A stretch of 64,000 bases of DNA from Chitinophaga sp. SYP-B3965 (GTDB lineage: Bacteria > Bacteroidota > Bacteroidia > Chitinophagales > Chitinophagaceae). Of the stretch, positions 1-10,779 are shown in pieces (within the stretch, counting starts at the first letter, position 1; each line of letters opens with the position of its first letter). A model generated the notes under the pieces. The model searched no databases, was not told where the DNA came from, and saw only the letters and a program-made list of their open reading frames with translations. The stretch covers positions 2,604,001 to 2,668,000 of the forward strand of contig NZ_WJFD01000001.1 in assembly GCF_009647655.1 (NCBI RefSeq), written 5' to 3'. Made by a program: the position numbers and the translations under genes.

Positions 1-1410
1 CCAACCTACCGGGATGCCCGTGGTTATGTGATCCCTGCCGATCAGGCTGATTTTCCCACGGCCGTGAAATTCATCAATGCATTGAGCCGTTCCGGCATTA
101 CCATCCATAAAGCCACTGCGGCATTCAGCATTGCAGGTAAAAGTTATCCCGCTGGTTCTTATGTAGTGAAAACGGCGCAGGCTTTCCGCCCGCATGTAAT
201 AGATATGTTTGAACCACAGGATCACCCGAATGATTTTGCTTATGCAGGCGGCCCTCCCATCCGGCCATATGATGCAGCCGGCTGGACACTCGCTTTCCAG
301 ATGGACGTTCATTTCGATCGCATCCTGAATAGTTTTGAAGGTCCGTTCGTACAATTACCTTATGGCCAGATCGAAACACCACCGCAACAAAGCATAGCAT
401 TATCAAAAGCAGGTTATCTCATCAGCCCAAAGATCAATAACGCATTCAAAGCGGTAAATGATCTGCTGAAAGCCGGTATCAAAGTGTACCGTGTAACCAC
501 TGCAGCGGATGACGTTACACTGGGATCTTTCTATATCCCTTCATCTGCCAAAGCACAAAGCATCCTGCAACAAAGTAATATCGTAGTAAGCAGTGCCGCT
601 AAAAAACCAACTGCACTCACTGCACTTTCACCGATGCGTATTGCCATCTGCGATAACTACGGTGGCTCCATGCCTTCCGGTTGGACGAGGTGGTTGTTTG
701 AACAGTTCAATTTCTCATATGAAATGATCTATCCCAAAACGATAGATACCGGCGGACTGCGCAAGAAATATGATATGATCATCTTTACTGCCGGTGCTAT
801 TCCGGACACCGGCAAACCAAGAGCCGGTGCAGCCAGGGGAAGAGGTGGTGCACAACCAAAAGCAACCGACATTCCTGCTGAATACCGCCCATGGTTAGGC
901 CGCATCAGTGCAGATACCTCCATTCCACAACTGAAAAAGTTCCTGGAAGAAGGTGGTCAGATCGTTACGATCGGCTCCAGCACCAATCTGGTGTATCACC
1001 TGAAGCTGCCGGTAACCAATGCACTCACAGAGAAAAATGCGAAGGGAGAAGAAAAACCACTGGTAGGTACCAAATATTACATCCCGGGCAGTTTGCTGAT
1101 AGCAGACCTGGATACAACCGCACCAGCCAACTACGGCATGTCCGCAAAGAACGATGTGTATTTCGACCGCAGCCCGGTGTTTAAGTTCACGGAAGGCGCT
1201 AACATGCAAAAGCTGATGTGGTTCTCTTCGGAAACACCTTTACACAGCGGCTGGGCTTGGGGGCAAAAATACCTGAAGGATGGCATCGCTGCCTTTGTAG
1301 CGCCTGTAGGATCAGGGAAACTGTTTGTGTTTGGTCCTGAGATCACTTTCCGCGCACAATCACACGGCACATTTAAGTTATTGTTCAATCAACTGTATCA
1401 AACGAAATAA
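1..1410 (+). CDS. M14-family zinc carboxypeptidase-like protein, C-terminal part (gene cut by window start)
   Basis: The reading frame is open from base 1, so this is the 3' part of a gene that starts outside the window. The encoded sequence is closely similar along its whole length to the C-terminal half of the next gene: both have DARGY near the start of the shared part, RPYDAAGWTLAFQM, GGSMPSGW and a closing TFKLLFNxLY. The metal-binding N-terminal domain is not visible here. The function (secreted or periplasmic M14 metallopeptidase) is inferred from that paralogue. It lies 8 bp upstream of the paralogue, so the two are a tandem duplication and probably one transcript. Confidence 0.8.
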   Translation, partial: PTYRDARGYVIPADQADFPTAVKFINALSRSGITIHKATAAFSIAGKSYPAGSYVVKTAQAFRPHVIDMFEPQDHPNDFAYAGGPPIRPYDAAGWTLAFQMDVHFDRILNSFEGPFVQLPYGQIETPPQQSIALSKAGYLISPKINNAFKAVNDLLKAGIKVYRVTTAADDVTLGSFYIPSSAKAQSILQQSNIVVSSAAKKPTALTALSPMRIAICDNYGGSMPSGWTRWLFEQFNFSYEMIYPKTIDTGGLRKKYDMIIFTAGAIPDTGKPRAGAARGRGGAQPKATDIPAEYRPWLGRISADTSIPQLKKFLEEGGQIVTIGSSTNLVYHLKLPVTNALTEKNAKGEEKPLVGTKYYIPGSLLIADLDTTAPANYGMSAKNDVYFDRSPVFKFTEGANMQKLMWFSSETPLHSGWAWGQKYLKDGIAAFVAPVGSGKLFVFGPEITFRAQSHGTFKLLFNQLYQTK

Positions 1411-1417
1411 TTGCTGC

Positions 1418-4189
1418 ATGAAAAATAAATTCCCACTACTACTGTCCGCCATGTTGCTATTAGGCATGGCAACAGGATTTGCACAAAAAGTACCCTCACC
1501 GAAAGAACATTTTGGATTCAACATCGGAGACGATTACCAGCTGGCTAATTATACACAAACAGAAGCCTACTTTAAGAAACTCGCCTCCTCAGATCGTGTG
1601 AAACTCGTGGATATTGGTCTTACGGAAGAAGGACGGCATCAGTATATGATCATCGTTTCTTCTCCGAAGAACATACAGGAACTGGACAAATACAAATCCA
1701 TTTCTAAAAAGCTGGCCCATGCAGAAGGGCTCACAGATGACCAGGCCCGTGTACTGGCAGAAGAAGGGAAAGCAGTAGTATGGATCGATGGCGGCCTGCA
1801 TGCCACAGAAGTGGTAGGCACCCATCAGCTGATTGAAACAGCCTATCAGCTGATCTCCCGCACAGATGCAGAAACGCAGCGCATCCTGGATAATGTGATC
1901 ATCCTTTTCACGCACGCCAACCCGGATGGACAGGAGATTGTATCCAACTGGTATATGCGTAACAGTGATCCTTTGAAGCGATCTACCGAGTTATTACCGG
2001 TACTGTATGAAAAATATGCAGGCCATGATAACAACCGGGATTTCTATATGATGAACCTGAAAGAAAGCATCAATATGGGCCGCCAGTTATACATAGAGTG
2101 GATCCCGCAGATCATGTACAACCACCACCAGCGCGGACCGGAAGGTTCTGTACTGGCAGGTCCTCCCTACCGCGATCCATTCAGTTTCTTCTTTGATCCT
2201 TTACTGGTAACCGGTATAGATGCATTGGGCGCTGCTATGATCAACCGCCTGAATGCAGAGAACAAACCCGGCTTCACCCGCCTGAATGGTTCCAGCTTTT
2301 CTACCTGGTACAATGGCGGTTTACGCACCACCTCTCAATTCCATAACCAGATAGGATTGCTCACAGAGATCATCGGCAACCCTACACCGGAAAAAATACC
2401 TGTAGTACCGCAAAGGCTCATCCCTAACGGCGCCACACCTTTCCCTGTATTACCGAATGACGACTGGCGTTTCCAACGCTCTATTGATTATTCTGTGTCC
2501 CTCAATTATGCTATCCTTAATTATGCGGCACGCCAGCGTGATGAAGTATTGTTCAACATCTACAGGATGGGCAAGAACGCCATAGAACGTGGCAGCAAAG
2601 ATTCCTGGACGCTCTCTCCCAAAACCTCAGACTCCATAACGCAGACTTTCAGAAGAGACCAGGATGCAAAAGGTGTTAAACGCCCTGAAGATGATGGTTC
2701 CGATCCTTATGGCTGGAGAAGAAGGGGCAGCAATATTCCCCAGAGTTTCTATGATGGCGTATTAAAGAATCCGGCCAACCGTGATGCCCGCGGATACATT
2801 ATCTCAGCTGATCAATCGGATTTTGCCACCGCCGTTAAGTTCATCAACACACTCGTTAAAACAGGGATTGCCATTGATAAAGCAACTACAGCTTTCACCG
2901 TTGCAGGCAAACAATATCCCGCCGGCTCTTACATCGTAAAAACAGCACAGGCCTTCCGCCCCCATGTGCTGGATATGTTTGAACCACAGGATCACCCGAA
3001 TGACTTTCAATATCCCGGTGGCCCTCCCGTTCGTCCTTATGATGCTGCCGGATGGACACTCGCTTTCCAGATGGGCGTAGAATTCGATCGCATCATGGAT
3101 GGCTTTGATGGTCCCTTTCAGCGATTACCTTATGGTGAATTACAAGCTCCTCCAAAACAAACAATAGCCGCAGGTACAGGTTATTTGTTAAGCCCGCATG
3201 AGAACAATTCTTTCCTGGCTGTAAATGATCTCCTGAAAGCAGGCATAAAAGTATTCCGTACTACAGAAGGCAGCGCAGGCATTGCACAGGGAACATTCTT
3301 TGTACCCGCAGGCGCCAAAGCAAAAGAGATATTACAGGAATCAGGATTAAAAGCTACCGCCGCTAAAAAACGCCCTGCTGCTACAGTAAGCGTGAACCAG
3401 ATGCGCATTGCTTTATGGGATACCTATGGTGGCTCCATGCCTTCAGGCTGGATACGTTATATCATGGAACAATTCCATTTCCCTTACACCGTGATCTATC
3501 CAAAAGATATCGACGCAGGGGATCTGAACAAGAAGTATGATGTGATCATTTTCCCAACCCGTGCTATTCCGGCAGTAGGTGGTCGTGAGAATGCTGTGGG
3601 CAACAGTGGTTTTACACCCCGCGAACCAAAAGAAGAAGAAACACCGGAACAATACCGCGCTTCCATTGGTAAGATCACACCAGAAAAATCAATACCTGAG
3701 TTGAAGAAATTCCTGGAAGCAGGAGGTTCTGTTGTTACGATCGGTTCCAGTACGAGCCTGGCTTTCCATCTTGGGCTGCCCGTAAGTAATTACCTGGTGG
3801 AAAAAGATAAAGAAGGAAAAGAACGTCCATTAGCCGGCACCAAATATTTTGTGCCAGGCAGTATCCTGCACGTTTCGGTTGACAGTACACTCGCAGATAC
3901 CTGGGGCATGCCGGCAGAAGGAAATGTAAACTTCGACAACAGCCCTGTATTCAAACTGGGTGATGATGCCAGGGGCAAAGGGATCAAACCTATCGCCTGG
4001 TTCTCCACAGATCATCCTTTACGCAGTGGCTGGGCTTTCGGGCAGGCTTACCTGAAAGATGGTGTAGCGGCTTTCATAGCACCGGTAGGAACCGGCAAGC
4101 TGTATGCATTTGGGCCGGAAATTACTTTCCGGGGCCAGAGCCACAGTACATTCAAATTGTTATTCAACGGTCTGTATGACCTGAAATAG
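1418..4189 (+). CDS. Secreted M14-family zinc carboxypeptidase-like protein
   Basis: A 923-residue protein starting at the ATG that opens a clear signal peptide (MKNKFPLLLSAMLLLG, with cleavage likely after GFAQ); the longer open frame overlaps the upstream gene and is rejected. A probable HxxE zinc site is seen in DGGLHATEVVGTHQ, with a further histidine cluster at YNHHQRGPEG and a candidate catalytic glutamate in LLTEIIGNP; this pattern fits peptidase family M14. The large C-terminal half (from about residue 450) has no motif I can assign beyond family similarity and ends in a conserved TFKLLFNGLYDLK. It is probably periplasmic or exported and cleaves peptides from the C-terminus. It is the second of two tandem paralogues and is followed by a terminator. 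Confidence 0.85.
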   Translation: MKNKFPLLLSAMLLLGMATGFAQKVPSPKEHFGFNIGDDYQLANYTQTEAYFKKLASSDRVKLVDIGLTEEGRHQYMIIVSSPKNIQELDKYKSISKKLAHAEGLTDDQARVLAEEGKAVVWIDGGLHATEVVGTHQLIETAYQLISRTDAETQRILDNVIILFTHANPDGQEIVSNWYMRNSDPLKRSTELLPVLYEKYAGHDNNRDFYMMNLKESINMGRQLYIEWIPQIMYNHHQRGPEGSVLAGPPYRDPFSFFFDPLLVTGIDALGAAMINRLNAENKPGFTRLNGSSFSTWYNGGLRTTSQFHNQIGLLTEIIGNPTPEKIPVVPQRLIPNGATPFPVLPNDDWRFQRSIDYSVSLNYAILNYAARQRDEVLFNIYRMGKNAIERGSKDSWTLSPKTSDSITQTFRRDQDAKGVKRPEDDGSDPYGWRRRGSNIPQSFYDGVLKNPANRDARGYIISADQSDFATAVKFINTLVKTGIAIDKATTAFTVAGKQYPAGSYIVKTAQAFRPHVLDMFEPQDHPNDFQYPGGPPVRPYDAAGWTLAFQMGVEFDRIMDGFDGPFQRLPYGELQAPPKQTIAAGTGYLLSPHENNSFLAVNDLLKAGIKVFRTTEGSAGIAQGTFFVPAGAKAKEILQESGLKATAAKKRPAATVSVNQMRIALWDTYGGSMPSGWIRYIMEQFHFPYTVIYPKDIDAGDLNKKYDVIIFPTRAIPAVGGRENAVGNSGFTPREPKEEETPEQYRASIGKITPEKSIPELKKFLEAGGSVVTIGSSTSLAFHLGLPVSNYLVEKDKEGKERPLAGTKYFVPGSILHVSVDSTLADTWGMPAEGNVNFDNSPVFKLGDDARGKGIKPIAWFSTDHPLRSGWAFGQAYLKDGVAAFIAPVGTGKLYAFGPEITFRGQSHSTFKLLFNGLYDLK

Positions 4190-4217
4190 TTAGCGTTTCA
4201 ATCAATTAGTGGTATGT

Positions 4218-4249
4218 GAGCGGGGCCTTCTGGCTCCGCTCCTTTTTTT
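4218..4249 (+). terminator. Rho-independent terminator after the M14 gene pair
   Basis: A 10-bp stem with one G-T pair (4218-4227 with 4232-4241), a TTCT loop and a run of seven T on the plus strand directly after it. Confidence 0.85.
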
Positions 4250-4383
4250 ATAAAACCATAACTTTTTAACCTTCAAAAGCATTACAAAACACAATTAAAA
4301 CCCATATACTGTACCCGGTATGTAATTGCAACTATTATCGTTAATATTGCTGCTGTTAGATCCCTCATGGCAACAGTTATCAT

Positions 4384-7300
4384 ATGTATTTATCCCCTGT
4401 CCGGTACACTAAATTAGGTTTGATTGTTCTCCAGAGTGTGGCTTTTTTACTATTGGGAAGTTTTATCTCTTTACACGCACAAGCCCCAACAATCGCCTCT
4501 TTTACACCAACTACTGCTTGCCAGGGGCAATCCATCACCATCACCGGAACAGATTTTACAAACGTTACTTCCGTAAGAATAGGCGGCCTGAATGCAACTG
4601 GTTTTACGGTTAACAATCCTACCAGTATCACAGTCAATGTTCCGGACCAGGCTCCCGCAAGTGCAGCGATACAAGTAACCACCCAGACCGGAACAGTTAC
4701 AAGTAACACAAACTTAACAGTCCTAACTACACCAACACCTGCTTTAACAGACCTCAGTTCTGTAGATCCTTTCAGCAATTGTGTCGGTAATTCAACCTAT
4801 CAGCTTGTTGTAAGTAATAGTTCCAGCGTAACGGGCACTGGCAATGTTTACCAAATTAACTGGGGAGATAATACTGCGCTCTTTACAGCAACGGATTGGG
4901 CCCCCGGCGCACAAACTACCCATACATATACTTCTCAGGGCTTTTTCCCTATTGTGATCACTATCACGCCGGCCAATGGTTGTGCAAAAAGTGTTACCTA
5001 TCAGTTTTACAATGGAAACAACCCATTAGCCAGTTTAAGCACGTCTACATCTACAACAGGTTTATGTGCACCAGCGCCCGTTGAATTCCAGATCGGTAAT
5101 TGGTTCAATAATTCGCCCGGTACTACCTACCTGCTTAATTTTGGTGACGGAAGCCCGGTTGTTACTTTGCAACATCCATTAAATGCTACAAACGCAGTTC
5201 ATCTGATAACCCATCAGTATACAACATCCTCCTGCCCCAGCATAGATTTCACCGCAACACTAAGGGTTTCCAACGGGTGTTTTACCACCACTTACACGTT
5301 AGATAAAATTATTGTAAGGATAAAGCCCACCGCGGATTTTGGCGTTCCCCCCACTGCTTGTACAGATGCGCCTGTTTGTTTTACCAATCAAACATTAAAT
5401 GGTTCCAGCGGATCCAACAGTTGCTCTTCGGCAAGCATCCTGACATGGGATTTTGGAGACGGCAGTACCTATACTGGAACAACTCCTTGCCACACCTATG
5501 CAGCCGGGACTTATAATGTTACGCTAACCGCTTCCAATGCAAGTTGTGGAAGTGATACCAAAACAAAACAGATCACCGTCAGTTCCCCATCCCCGCCACC
5601 GGTTGTAACGCCTGTAGCTTATTGCAGAGGAGCACAGGCAGCTCAACTTACTGCCACAGGCCAGGGATTAAAATGGTATACAACATCAACAGGAGGAATT
5701 GGCAACCCTATTGCGCCAACCCCATCAACAAATACAGCAGGTAGTACAACATATTATGTGAGCCAAACCATTCCCGGCAGTTGTGAAAGCCCGAGAGTTC
5801 CTTTGACTGTTACCGTGAATGCTCCCCCCACTGCACCGGGTGTAACTACACCTATACAACTTTGTTTAAATCAAACTGCCAACCCGCTTACGGCAACAGG
5901 AACCGGGTTATTATGGTATTCCGGTCCTACAGGCGGCATAGGTTCTCCAACTGCTCCCACACCAAATACGGCAGCAACGGGTAGTACAAATTATTACGTT
6001 AGTCAAACAGTCAATAATTGTGAAGGCCCGCGAGCGCTGATAGTGGTAACAGTTAATCCATTAGCGGTGATGCCCACTGTTACCTCTCCTGTTATTTACT
6101 GTCAGAACCAAACGGCCACTCCTTTAACAGCAACCGGAACAGGTTTGTTATGGTATACAGTGCCTGCAGCTGGAGTAGGATCACCAACTGCTCCTACCCC
6201 ATCAACAGTCACACCCGGAAGTACAACATACTATGTAAGTCAGGTTACAGGATGTGGAGAAAGCCCCAGGGCATCTATTACAGTAGATGTAACACAGGCT
6301 CCATCAGCAACCATTGCTTATACACCTGCTATTTTATGCAACGCAGGAAATTCCCCGGTAGCTGTAACCCAAACAGGAACCCCTGGTGGCACTTATTCAG
6401 TAACACCTGCAGGGTTAACAATAGATGCTGCAACCGGAGAGATCAATCCAACAGGCGCTACCGCTGGTGTATATACGATAAGATATACGATCCCTGGTTC
6501 AGGGGGGTGTACAAATTATGTAGTTACAGCAACTGTTACTATAAACAGCACCCCAACTGCAACAATAACTTATCCTCCCCTTTGTACTGCGGATGCAGCA
6601 ACCAATGTAACACGTACGGGAACAGCAGGTGGTACTTATTCTTCCACCGCTGGCTTAACTATTAATCCTGCAACAGGCGTTATTACACCATCCAGCAGTA
6701 CACCCGGAACTTATACGGTAACATATGATATTGCAGCTGCCGGGCCATGTGCCAGTTTCTCTGCAAACACCAGCGTTACTGTAACACAAGCGCCATCGGC
6801 TTCCATCAGCTACACACCTGCTATATTATGTAATGCAGCAAATCCCCCGGTAGCTGTAACCCAAACAGGAACACCTGGTGGTACTTATTCAACAGCAGCA
6901 GGGCTCACAATAGATGCTGCAACCGGAGAGATCAATCCAACAGGTGCCACACCTGGTGTGTATACCATAAGGTACACAGTGCCTGGTGCAGGAGGCTGTG
7001 CAAATTATGCAGCCACCACAACCGTTACTATAAATGGCACGCCAAATGCAACCATCACTTATCCTCCCATTTGTACGGCAGATGCTGCAACTAATGTAAC
7101 ACGCATAGGAACAGCAGGTGGTACTTATTCTTCCACCGCTGGTTTAACCATTAATGCTGCAACAGGCGTTATTACACCATCCAGCAGTACACCCGGAACT
7201 TATACGGTAACCTATGATATTGCAGCTGCCGGGCCATGTTCCAGCTTTAGCACAAATACCAGTGTTACTGTCACGCAGGCTCCAACAGCTTCTATTACTT

Positions 7301-9696
7301 ATACGCCTGCTATTCTGTGTAACATAGCAGCTCCACCAATACCTGTAAACCAAACCGGCACAACAGGTGGCAGTTATTCAATTACACCGGCAGGGCTAAC
7401 AATAAATACCACAACCGGAGAGATCAATGCATCCGGTGCCACACCTGGTGTGTACACCATAAGTTATACTGCTCCCGGCACAGGAGGTTGTGCTAACTAT
7501 GTAACCAGCACAACGATAACTGTAAACGGCGCACCAACTGCTACCATAAATTATCCCGGCTCTCCTTATTGCGGTGGAACAACACCACCACAACCCGTTA
7601 CGCTTTCCGGAAACACAGGAGGTGTATTCACCTCTACAGCCGGATTATCTATTAATGCAACAACAGGCGCCATCACGCCATCTTTAAGCACACCCGGTAC
7701 TTATACCGTAACTTATACCATTGCAGCTTCATCACCTTGTCCGGGTTATGTTACAACTGCAAGTGTTATCATCAATGAAAGTCCGGTAATAACTTTTCCC
7801 TTACCGAATCAATCCATTTGCTCCGGAGAAACTGCGGTATTCGTACCGTCTTCAACAGTTGCCAATACTACTTATTCATGGTCTGTGATAGGATCATTGC
7901 CTGCAAACGTAACCGGTGTAATTACCGGAACTTCATCAGGCCCCATATCATTGTCCTTTACAAATACAAGTGCAGTAAGTCACCCTATCACAGTGCGGGT
8001 AGTACCTGTCAATCCATCTCTGCCTCCCTGCCCCGGAGCACCTTATGATATTGTACTGAACGTAAGACCAGCTACGCCCGCTCCCATTACGAATACAGTA
8101 AACTTATGTATGGGTACACCTCCTGCTGCGCTACAGGTAAATCCCATACCCGGCACTACGATTAAGTGGTATGATAGAAATATGGTTTTACTAAATGCGT
8201 CACCTGTAATAAATACAAATGTTCCGGGTCAGCTCACTTATTATGTAAGCCAGACAAACACTTTTGGATGCGAAAGCCCTAAGTCTGCCATCCTCGCCGT
8301 TGTACATCCTACGGCCAAGATCGTCAGCTCATCCTATACAAACCCCACTTCCTGCGGGATTCCAACAGGCTCCATTACATTAAACATACTTGATCTGAAT
8401 AATGGGGCACTTCCAAATATTCCTGTGGTGGTGTTTTATGATAAATTTCAAACTACCTATACATTTACCGGCAGCACAGATGCCGCCGGAAGGATCATCA
8501 TACCGCTCACGGCAGGAACTTATTCCGGCATATATGTAGTAACAACCGGCGGTTGTACATCACAAAAAATACCGGATGTATTTGTATTAAGGGATCCTAC
8601 ACCACCAGCTCAACCGGTGGCAGGTTATAACCCGCCAATATGCACCGGAACCGCTTTAACGCTTTCTGCACTTTCTCCTACAGGTCAGCAGGCCGGCCCT
8701 GTTGATTATGTTTGGGTAGGCCCGGCCTTTGGGGCTTTTGCAGATACCGTACGTAATACTGTTATCACTTTCCCTTCGGCGGCCATGTCACATGCCGGTA
8801 CTTATATTGTGTACGCTATTCAAAACAATTGTATTTCTTTACCCGCAACTTTCAGTGTGGTGATCAACCAGGCACCTTCGAAACCTGTGATCTCAACAAG
8901 AACACCCTTATGCGTAGGAGATGATCTTGTATTGCAGGCCACGAGTTCAATTCCCGGAAATGCTGCCTTAACTTATTTATGGAAAGGCCCAGGAACAGGG
9001 TTCCCGGTGAACAACCCAAATGCCGGCATAAATAAAGTGAAGATCCAGGATGCAGGAATATATAGCGTAACTGTCAGCTCACCCCAAACCGGCTGTAGTA
9101 CAACATCAGACACGCTCATACAGATTGGAGGATTCCCTGTTGTAAGGTTTGCGCAGGACACACTGATACTGCCCACTGGTTACCGCATAAATCTGCTGCC
9201 AGTTATTACCAATGCAAATGATCCGGGTATCCTACCTATTAAAAATTTCACCTGGACACCATCACAGGACTTAATCTGCAACGATGCCATCTGCTCCTCT
9301 CCTGTGGTCACAGCAAAAAATAGTATCTGCTACAACGTAAAGGTGACGAACATCTTTGGCTGTAGCGGAAGCGATGATGTCTGTATCAAAGTATTCTGCC
9401 AGAACTCACAGGTATTTATTCCAAATGCATTTGTACCCAATGGAAATGTTCCTGAAAATACAAAGCTGATAGTAAGGGCCACCGGCATTACTTCCGTTAA
9501 ATCTTTCAGGGTATTTAACCGCTGGGGGAAGATCGTATTTGAAAGAAGCAATTTCCCTCCTAATAGTGCGGACTTTGGATGGGACGGCAGAGTGAACGGA
9601 AAAATGGCCGATACCGGTGTTTACATTTACACCGTAGATGTGATGTGTGAAAACGGAACACCTTATTCATTTAAAGGTAATGTTACATTATTATGA
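4384..9696 (+). CDS. Giant Ig/PKD-repeat surface protein with T9SS type B (CHU_C) sorting domain
   Basis: A 1770-residue protein with a signal sequence (YTKLGLIVLQSVAFLLLGSF, ending near LHAQAP), an IPT/TIG-like first domain (about residues 37-115), PKD-like domains with the typical WDFGDGS motif near residue 355, and a long run of Ig-like and SprB-type repeats rich in Thr, Gly and Pro. The last 90 or so residues are a gliding-motility-associated C-terminal domain (VFIPNAFVPNG, FNRWGKIVFE, GVYIYTVDVMC), the signal used by the type IX secretion system for type B cargo. It probably acts at the cell surface as an adhesin. Its stop codon overlaps the start of the PorP/SprF-like gene, a pairing typical of such adhesins and their outer-membrane partners. 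Confidence 0.9.
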   Translation: MYLSPVRYTKLGLIVLQSVAFLLLGSFISLHAQAPTIASFTPTTACQGQSITITGTDFTNVTSVRIGGLNATGFTVNNPTSITVNVPDQAPASAAIQVTTQTGTVTSNTNLTVLTTPTPALTDLSSVDPFSNCVGNSTYQLVVSNSSSVTGTGNVYQINWGDNTALFTATDWAPGAQTTHTYTSQGFFPIVITITPANGCAKSVTYQFYNGNNPLASLSTSTSTTGLCAPAPVEFQIGNWFNNSPGTTYLLNFGDGSPVVTLQHPLNATNAVHLITHQYTTSSCPSIDFTATLRVSNGCFTTTYTLDKIIVRIKPTADFGVPPTACTDAPVCFTNQTLNGSSGSNSCSSASILTWDFGDGSTYTGTTPCHTYAAGTYNVTLTASNASCGSDTKTKQITVSSPSPPPVVTPVAYCRGAQAAQLTATGQGLKWYTTSTGGIGNPIAPTPSTNTAGSTTYYVSQTIPGSCESPRVPLTVTVNAPPTAPGVTTPIQLCLNQTANPLTATGTGLLWYSGPTGGIGSPTAPTPNTAATGSTNYYVSQTVNNCEGPRALIVVTVNPLAVMPTVTSPVIYCQNQTATPLTATGTGLLWYTVPAAGVGSPTAPTPSTVTPGSTTYYVSQVTGCGESPRASITVDVTQAPSATIAYTPAILCNAGNSPVAVTQTGTPGGTYSVTPAGLTIDAATGEINPTGATAGVYTIRYTIPGSGGCTNYVVTATVTINSTPTATITYPPLCTADAATNVTRTGTAGGTYSSTAGLTINPATGVITPSSSTPGTYTVTYDIAAAGPCASFSANTSVTVTQAPSASISYTPAILCNAANPPVAVTQTGTPGGTYSTAAGLTIDAATGEINPTGATPGVYTIRYTVPGAGGCANYAATTTVTINGTPNATITYPPICTADAATNVTRIGTAGGTYSSTAGLTINAATGVITPSSSTPGTYTVTYDIAAAGPCSSFSTNTSVTVTQAPTASITYTPAILCNIAAPPIPVNQTGTTGGSYSITPAGLTINTTTGEINASGATPGVYTISYTAPGTGGCANYVTSTTITVNGAPTATINYPGSPYCGGTTPPQPVTLSGNTGGVFTSTAGLSINATTGAITPSLSTPGTYTVTYTIAASSPCPGYVTTASVIINESPVITFPLPNQSICSGETAVFVPSSTVANTTYSWSVIGSLPANVTGVITGTSSGPISLSFTNTSAVSHPITVRVVPVNPSLPPCPGAPYDIVLNVRPATPAPITNTVNLCMGTPPAALQVNPIPGTTIKWYDRNMVLLNASPVINTNVPGQLTYYVSQTNTFGCESPKSAILAVVHPTAKIVSSSYTNPTSCGIPTGSITLNILDLNNGALPNIPVVVFYDKFQTTYTFTGSTDAAGRIIIPLTAGTYSGIYVVTTGGCTSQKIPDVFVLRDPTPPAQPVAGYNPPICTGTALTLSALSPTGQQAGPVDYVWVGPAFGAFADTVRNTVITFPSAAMSHAGTYIVYAIQNNCISLPATFSVVINQAPSKPVISTRTPLCVGDDLVLQATSSIPGNAALTYLWKGPGTGFPVNNPNAGINKVKIQDAGIYSVTVSSPQTGCSTTSDTLIQIGGFPVVRFAQDTLILPTGYRINLLPVITNANDPGILPIKNFTWTPSQDLICNDAICSSPVVTAKNSICYNVKVTNIFGCSGSDDVCIKVFCQNSQVFIPNAFVPNGNVPENTKLIVRATGITSVKSFRVFNRWGKIVFERSNFPPNSADFGWDGRVNGKMADTGVYIYTVDVMCENGTPYSFKGNVTLL
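6301..7776 (+). repeat. Three near-identical tandem repeats of about 490 bp inside the surface-protein gene
   Basis: Units start at about 6301, 6793 and 7282. Each encodes a pair of Ig-like modules, the first with YTPAILCN and the second with TYPP.C and GTAGGTYSSTAGLTIN. The first two copies share long identical DNA stretches, the third has diverged. The spacing of 492 and 489 bp keeps the frame. Such repeats can gain or lose copies by recombination. Confidence 0.85.
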
Positions 9697-10739
9697 GACG
9701 ACATCTTTTATTATTCATAGGTTGTATGATTAGTATGGCAGCATCTTCACAGGATGTTGGTTTCTCTCAATTCTATGAACAACCGCTTCTGCGCAATCCC
9801 GCTTTAGCAGGGATCTTCACAGGTGACCTGCGATTCACGGCATCTTACAGGAATCAGTGGCAGAGCGTTACCATCCCCTACAGGACCTTTGGATTAAGTT
9901 CTGAAGTGAAAATGCCCATCAATATTACAGAGGATGACAATCTTACGATCGGCCTGCAACTGATCAGAGACGTTGCCGGAACATCTCAATTCAGTACCAC
10001 ACAAATATTACCTGCTGTTAATTATAGCTTCCCCCTGAGCAAGGTGCGCAATTCATATTTATCCGTTGCTTTTATGGGCGGTTCCATGCAACAACGCTTC
10101 GACCCTACTAAACTGGTACTGAACGATCAGTTTGTTGCCGGAAGTAATGGCAGCTTTAGTATCCTTCCTTCTTCCCGCCAGGTTTTTAATAACACCAGCG
10201 TTAATTACTGGGACTTCTCCACCGGCATTAGTTATAACGGTGTGATCAAAGAAGAAACGGATTATTATCTGGGGGCAGGCCTGTTCCATCTTACAAAACC
10301 AAAAGTGGGCTTTTACGACGGCCATACCATTACACTGAATAAAAAACTGGCTTTCAATCTTGGATTATCTACCCCCACCAGCGAAACCGACCGCTTTGTA
10401 CTCTATGCAGATTATTTTAAACAGTTCGGCGAAGAATGGGCACCAGTAGGCATCAGCACATTACAAGCCGGCGCCATGTTTAGCCGTGATCTCTGGGGAG
10501 ACGGAGAGCGGGTCATTACCGGTGGAATATTATACCGGATGAATGATGCCATCATCCCTGTTATCCAGTTACAGTACGGGAAATTCATGATGGGTATCAG
10601 TTACGACATCAACATTGATAAACTGGCCGCCGCTGCACAACACCGCGGAGGATTTGAAGTGATCTTATCCTACAGGGATTTCCTGAACAGGAATCAGAAC
10701 GAACGGCGGCAGGCATTGTGCCCGAGATTCAACCGGTAA
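9693..10739 (+). CDS. PorP/SprF-family type IX secretion outer-membrane protein
   Basis: A 348-residue protein with a signal peptide (LLLFIGCMISMAASSQ) followed by the family's opening pattern DVGFSQFYEQPLLRNPALAG. The rest is alternating beta-strand sequence consistent with a small outer-membrane barrel. Known PorP/SprF proteins are needed for secretion or surface attachment of type B T9SS cargo. The start codon overlaps the stop of the giant surface protein by 4 bp (ATGA), so the two are translationally coupled and probably function as a pair. Confidence 0.9.
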   Translation: MRRHLLLFIGCMISMAASSQDVGFSQFYEQPLLRNPALAGIFTGDLRFTASYRNQWQSVTIPYRTFGLSSEVKMPINITEDDNLTIGLQLIRDVAGTSQFSTTQILPAVNYSFPLSKVRNSYLSVAFMGGSMQQRFDPTKLVLNDQFVAGSNGSFSILPSSRQVFNNTSVNYWDFSTGISYNGVIKEETDYYLGAGLFHLTKPKVGFYDGHTITLNKKLAFNLGLSTPTSETDRFVLYADYFKQFGEEWAPVGISTLQAGAMFSRDLWGDGERVITGGILYRMNDAIIPVIQLQYGKFMMGISYDINIDKLAAAAQHRGGFEVILSYRDFLNRNQNERRQALCPRFNR

Positions 10740-10779
10740 TTTGCGTAAATCTTCTTATTTTACCGGCCGATCAACCAAC

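Noticed and set aside
4240..4262. Possible match to guide 2 in the M14 terminator tail
   Set aside because: Ten matching bases of simple T/A sequence with no continuation.
6150..6665. 171-codon frame inside the surface-protein gene
   Set aside because: Out-of-frame shadow of the Thr/Pro-rich repeat region, giving a Cys/Arg-rich nonsense protein.
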